Shown here: piece by piece, positions 51,151-56,091 of the stretch
Numbering within the stretch: position 1 is the stretch's first letter
Layout of the letters: each line of letters starts with the position of its first letter
Source: Methanoculleus sp. UBA208
Lineage (GTDB): Archaea > Halobacteriota > Methanomicrobia > Methanomicrobiales > Methanoculleaceae
Assembly: GCF_002498065.1 (NCBI RefSeq)
Contig: NZ_DAFZ01000053.1
Span: 1 to 56,091, forward strand
DNA: 56,091 bases
Reading direction: 5' to 3'
The notes under the pieces: generated by a model
What the model was told of the DNA's origin: nothing
Seen by the model: only the letters and a program-made list of their open reading frames with translations
Databases searched by the model: none
Program-made: the position numbers and the translations under genes

Positions 51151-52331
51151 CCCCTGATTGCGGAGAGGATATCCTCCCGGGCGATCTGCCACGCCGGGAT
51201 GTAGCCCGCCACCACCGAGACCGCGAAGAGGCTTGCGATGCTCCGGAGGATGGCCGACGCTTCCACGTCCGGGTAGACCGGGCCGCCGGGGAAGACGAGC
51301 GGGTAGGCGGTCAGGTAGGTCGTCACGCCGGCGTTCAGTCCTATCCCGACCAGCGCCCCGACGGCGGTGATAAAGAGCACCTGGAGGACGTAAGAGTTGA
51401 TGATGATCTGCTGGTCGATGCCGATCGCCTTCAAGATCCCGATCTGCCGCCGCCGGTTCACGGTGTTGATGAAGATCACGATGAAGACCACCACGATGGC
51501 GATGATCAGGCTGACGAGCGTCGAGATCGCGTTGATGATGTTGAAGCTCTGGATCGCCTGGTCGACAAACCCTCCCGATTTCTCCCGGAACGTCAGGATC
51601 TCCTCCTGGATGCCGTAGGAGAGGATCTCCGTTTTGTACTCCTCCTCCCTGCCGTTGACCTCGGTCTTCACCAGAATTATGGACGCCTGGTTATCGAGCC
51701 CGAGCACCTCGCTTATCTCGCGGCTGGTGACGAAGGCTGCCGTATCGACGCCGAAGGACTGGGTCTCGAAGATCCCCTTCACCCGGTAGGTCCGTGTCTC
51801 GCCGTTCGGGTAGGCCACCTCCACCGAATCGCCGACCCCGATCCCCTGGAGCGAGGGAAGGCCGCCCGCCTCCTCCCCCTCGCTCCCCGCGAGAGTTGCG
51901 CCCATGACGATCGCGTCGGTATCTCCGTTCGAGAGAAACTCTCCTGTGGTCATGTAATCGGCGATCCTCGTCACCGACCGCTCATCTTCCGGGTTTATGC
52001 CGTAGAGCGTGCTTGCGGCGTTGCGGCCCCGGTAAAAGAAGGTCGCCCCGGCGATCCCCGGGATACGTTCGACCTTCCTCTGGAGGCCGGTCACGTCGTC
52101 GATGTACTGGCTGCCCTCCCGGGGCTCGATGACCAGGTTTCCGAGGTCGAAGTCGATCGACTGGGTGTTGAAGGTCTCGACGACCCCGGAGATGATGGAG
52201 GGGAGGAAGACCAGGTTCACGAAGATGAGGGCGATGATCATGATGGTGAGAGCGAGCGTTCCCCTGCTTCCGCGCTGGATGGATTTCCACGCCAGGAACG
52301 CGGAGACCCTGAGGCCTGCAAGCACAGGCAC
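51147..52331 (-). CDS. ABC transporter permease, FtsX/MacB type
   Basis: About 394 residues. An N-terminal helix (TLALTIMIIALIFVNLVFL near residues 24-42) is followed by a large extracellular domain, then three helices at the C-terminus (about 265-290, 317-337, 357-377). The layout is that of MacB/FtsX permeases. GTG 52331 has AAGGAGGAG about 5-10 nt upstream. It couples to the ATPase and follows the surface protein gene by 1 nt. Confidence 0.87.
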   Translation of the reverse strand: MPVLAGLRVSAFLAWKSIQRGSRGTLALTIMIIALIFVNLVFLPSIISGVVETFNTQSIDFDLGNLVIEPREGSQYIDDVTGLQRKVERIPGIAGATFFYRGRNAASTLYGINPEDERSVTRIADYMTTGEFLSNGDTDAIVMGATLAGSEGEEAGGLPSLQGIGVGDSVEVAYPNGETRTYRVKGIFETQSFGVDTAAFVTSREISEVLGLDNQASIILVKTEVNGREEEYKTEILSYGIQEEILTFREKSGGFVDQAIQSFNIINAISTLVSLIIAIVVVFIVIFINTVNRRRQIGILKAIGIDQQIIINSYVLQVLFITAVGALVGIGLNAGVTTYLTAYPLVFPGGPVYPDVEASAILRSIASLFAVSVVAGYIPAWQIAREDILSAIRG

Positions 52332-52332
52332 G

Positions 52333-53610
52333 TCACTCCTCCTTTCGCCGCCGGTACCAGAAGACCGCGGCCGCGATGATGACGACGAGGACGGCTGCCG
52401 CGGCGGCGATCGCCGGAACCGGGCTTTGCTCCGCAACGACAACCTGCAGGGCCTGCCTGACCGTGCGCTCCCCGTAGTCGTCGGTGTAGTGTATGACGAG
52501 GGTGTAGTCGAAGACTCCCTCCTCGTCGGCCTGCAGGGCGAAGACAGCGGGACCGTCGTTGCCGGGTTCGATAGTCCCGAGGAACGCCTCCTTTGAGCCC
52601 GGGAGGGGAAGGTCTTCGATGGTCGCCCGGACCGACTCCGCGTCCGCCGTTCCGGTGTTCTCCAGCCGGATTGTCAGGTCCACCGGGTCTCCGGCGGTGA
52701 TCCGGGCCGGTTCGGTCCTGATGGAGGCGATGCCCATCTCGGCGCGGCCGACGATGGGAATGCCGATCGTCGCCACCTGCCGGAACGCCGCGAGATTGGC
52801 GCCCCTGTAGTCGACGGTGACGATGACAGGTGTAAGCCCGAGCGGTACGCCGGTATCGGTCTCGAAGGTCAGGTTCAGGACCGACTCTTCTCCGGCCCCG
52901 AGTTTCGGGATGTAGTAGTTCTCCGAGTTCCGCGGGGTGATCGCGCCGGAAGTTGCGTTGACGTCGACGGAGATGTCGCTCGCGCTGGCCTGGCCGTCGT
53001 TATGGAGGATGAGCGTGACGTTGAAGGGGTCGCCCGGATCGACGGATGCCGGGACGGCCCTCTCCAACCGGAGCACGGGCTTCTTGATCAAGGCATACGC
53101 GGAGTTGACGTTCACCGGCACGGGATACCGCACACCGGCCCCGTCCCGCACCCGGACCCAGACCTCCGGGAAGTAGATCCCTTCTTCTCCGGGAGCGCGG
53201 ATCCGGAAGGTGAGAGGGAAGGACTGGCCGGGACCGATCTCGCCGATATCCTGGAAACTCCCGGTCAGGACCTCGACGTCCTCGCTCGCCAGGAGCACGT
53301 TCTCGATGTAGGCGTTCTCCTGCGTCTCCGTAGATGTGTTCGCCTCTCCCGTACCGGGATCCAGCCGGATATTGAGTGGCGATCCCGTGGCTCCCGGGGC
53401 GGTGCTCGTGAGCACCACCGTGATCGTCCCTTCGTCCCCGGGCATGAGGACGGCAGGGGTGACGGTGTAGTTGGAGACGAACACCGTCGGGGCGGCCGCG
53501 GACGCCGCTGCCGGGATGAGCAGCAGGATGAGAATGAGTGCGCCCGTGATACGCCCGATCGTTTGCCTTCCCATGCCCCTCCGGGGAGCAGCCGCGGGTT
53601 TTTGAACCAT
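52333..53610 (-). CDS. Surface protein with repeated CARDB-like beta domains and C-terminal anchor
   Basis: 425 residues. A signal sequence (RITGALILILLLIPAAASAA near 20-40) and a C-terminal helix followed by a basic tail (AIAAAAAVLVVIIAAAVFWYRRRKEE) bracket several beta-sandwich repeats with the pattern 'PGDPFNVTLILHNDGQASASDISVDV', 'ITAGDPVDLTIRLENTGTADAESV' typical of CARDB/NEW3 modules. It probably sits on the cell surface beside the transporter, as an accessory or substrate-binding component. ATG 53610 has GGAGGGAAGAG upstream; longer frames are not needed. Confidence 0.78.
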   Translation of the reverse strand: MVQKPAAAPRRGMGRQTIGRITGALILILLLIPAAASAAAPTVFVSNYTVTPAVLMPGDEGTITVVLTSTAPGATGSPLNIRLDPGTGEANTSTETQENAYIENVLLASEDVEVLTGSFQDIGEIGPGQSFPLTFRIRAPGEEGIYFPEVWVRVRDGAGVRYPVPVNVNSAYALIKKPVLRLERAVPASVDPGDPFNVTLILHNDGQASASDISVDVNATSGAITPRNSENYYIPKLGAGEESVLNLTFETDTGVPLGLTPVIVTVDYRGANLAAFRQVATIGIPIVGRAEMGIASIRTEPARITAGDPVDLTIRLENTGTADAESVRATIEDLPLPGSKEAFLGTIEPGNDGPAVFALQADEEGVFDYTLVIHYTDDYGERTVRQALQVVVAEQSPVPAIAAAAAVLVVIIAAAVFWYRRRKEE

Positions 53611-54038
53611 CTCTCTTCCCTCCTGGAGGGGGTCTCCGGAGCCCAGAGTCCTGATGTTTGTATATAACGGTTGTGCATGCCTGCTCTTCCGGGCCGGGGT
53701 GGTGCGGCACACCGGGTATCCGGAAAACATTTTTATTGTCTACAAAATATATTGTGTTCGGGATACGGACGAGCCGTTACGGGATCGGTTCACCGGACGA
53801 GTGGTCACAAACATACCTCCATTCGTGTTGCAACGCTCTATACCTCTCTGCACGTCATCATAATCCGGTGCTCATAACGTCCTGCTGCTCTCCGTTCTCA
53901 CTCATCAGTCCGCCACCAATTTTTTGTGCCGGGGATTCATGAACGTGGACCCGGGGTACCGGAGGACAACCTTCCGGCTGTGAGCTGCCTTTATGTTCCC
54001 CCGGCGGTATACTCCGTCCACGTTCTGAGGGGGAAGAG
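53611..54038. other. Intergenic region with promoter-like AT sequence
   Basis: 428 nt between the surface protein and the 66-residue gene. It has a TATA element for the surface protein at 53660-53668 (minus) and a second AT-rich run at 53741-53755. No supported gene; small plus-strand frames are Cys/His-rich noise. Confidence 0.5.
53660..53668 (-). promoter_or_regulatory. TATA box of the surface-protein/ABC operon
   Basis: Minus-strand GTTATATAC, about 50 nt before ATG 53610. Confidence 0.45.
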
Positions 54039-54239
54039 ATGGAGACGACCCAATGGCTGGTGACGCTGACGTTCAGGGTAACGGTAAGCGGTGTCCGGTC
54101 GAAGGATGACTCGGTGGCTGCAGGCCTGGAACAGCTCAAACAGGGGCTCTGCAGCGGAAAAGACGTCCCGATGGAGGCGAGTGTCCGGAGGATCACGAAT
54201 ATCGTCGAGGAGGAGCCGATCTTCGGCGTGAAGTGGTGA
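54039..54239 (+). CDS. Small hypothetical protein
   Basis: 66 residues: WLVTLTFRVTVSGVRSKDDSVAAGLEQLKQGLCSGKDVPME then VRRITNIVEEEPIFGVKW. The pattern is alternating beta-strand, helix, beta-strand. GAGGGGGAAGAG directly precedes ATG 54039, a good ribosome-binding site, which supports it as a real gene. I do not recognise the family. It is not obviously coupled to the next gene (about 90 nt gap). Confidence 0.6.
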   Translation: METTQWLVTLTFRVTVSGVRSKDDSVAAGLEQLKQGLCSGKDVPMEASVRRITNIVEEEPIFGVKW

Positions 54240-54328
54240 GCGGGGCCCGGCGTGAACCCGCGCCGTGACGGCGCGGGCTGCAGATCCCGGGGAAAACTCT
54301 TTTCTACATCTCCCGCCTGTTCGGCCCC

Positions 54329-54994
54329 ATGTACGAACTTCCCGATACGGTCGCCATCGATGTCGTCCTCCTGCCGCCCGGGCCGATCATGGATATGGCG
54401 ATCGGTGCGAACCGGGCGCTGCTTGCCGGCAACCCGGACGGGGGGATACGCCTCGATAGAGAGGACTGCCTCCCGCACGTCTCGGTCGCGATGCTCCCGG
54501 CAAGAAGTGGCGATATCCCGGAGATCACCGCGAAGGTGGACCGGATTGCCCGGCGATGCACCCCCATGGCCATGACCATCGACGCCGTCGCAAAACACCG
54601 CTCAGGCACGGGAGGGACCGTCTCCGCATTTCACATCCTCCGGGCGGAGATCCACCAGCTCTTTCACAAGACCGTGATGAACGCCGTAAAGCCGTACCAG
54701 GCACCCCCGGCCGGACCCGCGATGTTTGCAGGGGATGCATCCGCGCCGTCCGTCGACTGCCTCCTGCGGTTCGGAGAGACTTCTGCGTATGAGCGCTACT
54801 CGCCGCACATCACGATCGGGTTCGGCGACCTTCCCGAGATCATCCCCGGGATCGACTTTCCCGTCCGGTTCGAGGCGGCGAAGGCCGCCGTCTGCCACCT
54901 GGGCAGCCACTGCACCTGTCGGCGGGTCCTTGCCGAATTCGATCTCGGAACCCGGACGCCCGGAACCCGCGGCAGGGTTGCGGCCCGCCGGTAG
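54329..54994 (+). CDS. 2H phosphoesterase / 2'-5' RNA ligase family protein
   Basis: 221 residues. Two HxS/T-type motifs, PHVSVAML near residue 49 and PHITIGFG near 156, are the paired His motifs of 2H phosphoesterases. The family hydrolyses or ligates 2',5' or cyclic phosphodiesters of RNA or nucleotides. An insertion (residues 85-140) and an Arg-rich tail are not standard. Substrate unknown. Confidence 0.75.
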   Translation: MYELPDTVAIDVVLLPPGPIMDMAIGANRALLAGNPDGGIRLDREDCLPHVSVAMLPARSGDIPEITAKVDRIARRCTPMAMTIDAVAKHRSGTGGTVSAFHILRAEIHQLFHKTVMNAVKPYQAPPAGPAMFAGDASAPSVDCLLRFGETSAYERYSPHITIGFGDLPEIIPGIDFPVRFEAAKAAVCHLGSHCTCRRVLAEFDLGTRTPGTRGRVAARR

Positions 54995-55003
54995 ATCGGC
55001 GGG

Positions 55004-55396
55004 CTACAGCAGCAGTCCTTTCACGTACGCCCGTGTACACTGGACGCACCCTGAGTAGCGGTTGAACGTCCCGGTCTCCAGGACTTCGACCGGCGGGGGC
55101 TCCCGGCGCATGCGGTCTACAAACCCCGGATCGTGCTCCGTCATCACTCGCAGGAAGACCTGCAGCGGCATGAACGGCCGGGCCTGCACCGGGACGACCT
55201 GGAAGTCCGCGAAATCCGCATCGAGCGTCGAGTTCCGGGCGAGGTATTCGTCGAAGTAGAGGATGACTTCCAGATCGTGGCGCTCCTGCAGGTCCCTCAA
55301 ACGATCGAGCCCGAGCCGCGCGCCGGCTGCGAGGCCGAGCGGTCCGAGTTCTTCGGGTTCCCCGGGGGAGAAGGTCTCGTATCCTGTTGCCGTCAT
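55004..55396 (-). CDS. Hypothetical protein
   Basis: 130 residues beginning TATGYETFSPGEPEELGPLGLAAG, with ARLGLDRLRDLQERHDLEVILYFDEYLARN in the middle and FNRYSGCVQCTRAYVKG at the end, giving a CxxC. ATG 55396 has GAGAGTG upstream, and the frame upstream of it is low-complexity. I do not recognise the family. It converges on the 2H phosphoesterase gene and is divergent from the SRPBCC gene. Confidence 0.55.
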   Translation of the reverse strand: MTATGYETFSPGEPEELGPLGLAAGARLGLDRLRDLQERHDLEVILYFDEYLARNSTLDADFADFQVVPVQARPFMPLQVFLRVMTEHDPGFVDRMRREPPPVEVLETGTFNRYSGCVQCTRAYVKGLLL

Positions 55397-55553
55397 GGTG
55401 TCACTCTCAGAGAATGGTTTCGCGGGGGACGACTTCTTTTCTCCGGCCCCGCGGGGGCAACCGCTCCCGGATTGCCTCCCGCCCTCCTGTTTTTGCGAGA
55501 GGAAGAAAGCCTTTTCACCCTCCCGGCCCATCCGGTGCGATCGTGACGAGGGC

Positions 55554-56091
55554 ATGACCGCTCCCCTGCCGGCACTCTCCGGGGTCCTGGTCCGGGAGGT
55601 CCGGGCCGAGACCGTTATCGCCGCCCCGCCCGCGGTCGTCTGGCGCGTGCTGACCGACTTCGCCGCCTACCCCGACTGGAACCCGTTCATCCTCTCGATC
55701 GAGGGGAAGCCCTGGGTGGGAACACGCCTCACAGTCGATATCCGGCCGCCGGGAAGGAAGAGTATGCGGTTTCGGCCGAGGGTGCTGCGGGTCGCGAAAG
55801 ACCACGAGCTCCGGTGGATCGGCCGCGTCCTGATCGCCGGGCTCTTCGACGGCGAGCACCGGTTCACCATCATTCCAGAGGGAGACGGTTCCCGGTTCGT
55901 CCAGGCCGAGGTCTTCACCGGGCTGCTGGTGCCCGCCGTCGAACTCACCGGCATCCTCCGGGCGACCCATCTTGGGTTCCTGCTCATGAACCGGGCGCTC
56001 AGGGAGCGTGCTGAATGCGACTGGCGGGAGCGTAGCGACCGGCAGGAGCATGAGAATACCGAAGGTCTTCGAGTTGCGACGGGTCGTAAGA
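55554..56091 (+). CDS. SRPBCC (polyketide cyclase/START-like) family protein, cut by the right edge
   Basis: The frame runs from ATG 55554 to the end of the window (179 codons, no stop). The N-terminal 150 residues fit an SRPBCC ligand-binding fold: AETVIAAPPAVVWRVLTDFAAYPDWNPFI, WVGTRLTVDI, HELRWIGRVLIAGLFDGEHRFTI and LMNRALRE. The tail from about residue 153 (base 56013) is charged and seems to come from a repeat element similar to the one at 32561. Function of archaeal members is mostly unknown. Confidence 0.75.
   Translation, partial: MTAPLPALSGVLVREVRAETVIAAPPAVVWRVLTDFAAYPDWNPFILSIEGKPWVGTRLTVDIRPPGRKSMRFRPRVLRVAKDHELRWIGRVLIAGLFDGEHRFTIIPEGDGSRFVQAEVFTGLLVPAVELTGILRATHLGFLLMNRALRERAECDWRERSDRQEHENTEGLRVATGRK
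56013..56091. repeat. Repeat related to the 32561 array, inside the 3' end of the SRPBCC frame
   Basis: GAATGCGAC at 56013-56021 and AGCATGAG at 56047-56054 match the same modules in the same order as at 32561-32569 and 32586-32593, with a different spacer. Small hairpins follow: CGAAG-GT-CTTCG (56060-56071) and CGAC-GGG-TCG (56077-56086). The element continues past the edge. Confidence 0.45.

Overview
The window looks like a euryarchaeal methanogen chromosome, most likely Methanomicrobiales and probably close to Methanoculleus. The evidence is archaeal S12, S7 and EF-2; an O-phosphoserine-tRNA(Cys) ligase (the methanogen route to Cys-tRNA); archaeal Taw1 and aRF1; archaemetzincin; a minimal SufC-SufB pair; archaeal TATA boxes; and very high GC in most genes. 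The genus is an inference from overall character. I saw no rRNA or tRNA gene, CRISPR array or transposase.

1-20.3 kb is a surface-polymer and nucleotide-sugar region. The first ~4.9 kb are visibly AT-richer and carry a minus-strand phosphonate operon: PEP mutase fused to a cytidylyltransferase (broken by a one-base frameshift), phosphonopyruvate decarboxylase, a phosphonoacetaldehyde-reductase-like iron alcohol dehydrogenase, and the start of a CDP-glycerol glycerophosphotransferase-like gene cut by the window edge. Together they suggest PEP -> phosphonopyruvate -> phosphonoacetaldehyde -> 2-hydroxyethylphosphonate, then CMP activation and transfer to a surface polymer. An FkbM methyltransferase, a UDP-GlcNAc 2-epimerase, three glycosyltransferases, an asparagine synthetase and a UDP-HexNAc 6-dehydrogenase follow. 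The operon at 13.3-20.3 kb (glmM, two GlmU-like genes, glmS, acyltransferase, aminotransferase) makes UDP-GlcNAc and probably an acetamido sugar derived from it.

20.3-32.3 kb is mixed housekeeping: a Cys-rich hypothetical, a cyclase-family hydrolase, Pcm, SufC-SufB, a transglutaminase-like lipoprotein, a HAD phosphatase, a Cys-rich ATC-hydrolase-like protein, a YprB/YprA (MrfB/MrfA) nuclease-helicase pair, archaemetzincin, and a two-DUF2178 plus HTH operon with an apparent operator. A stem-loop-rich non-coding array lies at 32.5-32.7 kb.

33.0-46.4 kb holds a trehalose-6-phosphate synthase/phosphatase fusion facing a translation operon (aRF1, ArgS, Taw1, SepS), a 7-deazaguanine operon (QueD, QueE, QueC, NUDIX), and the S12-S7-EF-2 operon.

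46.4-56.1 kb is largely envelope-related or small: a DUF3821 surface protein, an MBL hydrolase, a chagasin-type inhibitor lipoprotein, another lipoprotein, a methyltransferase, DUF1059, an ABC exporter with a large surface partner, a 2H phosphoesterase, small unknowns, and an SRPBCC protein cut by the right edge.
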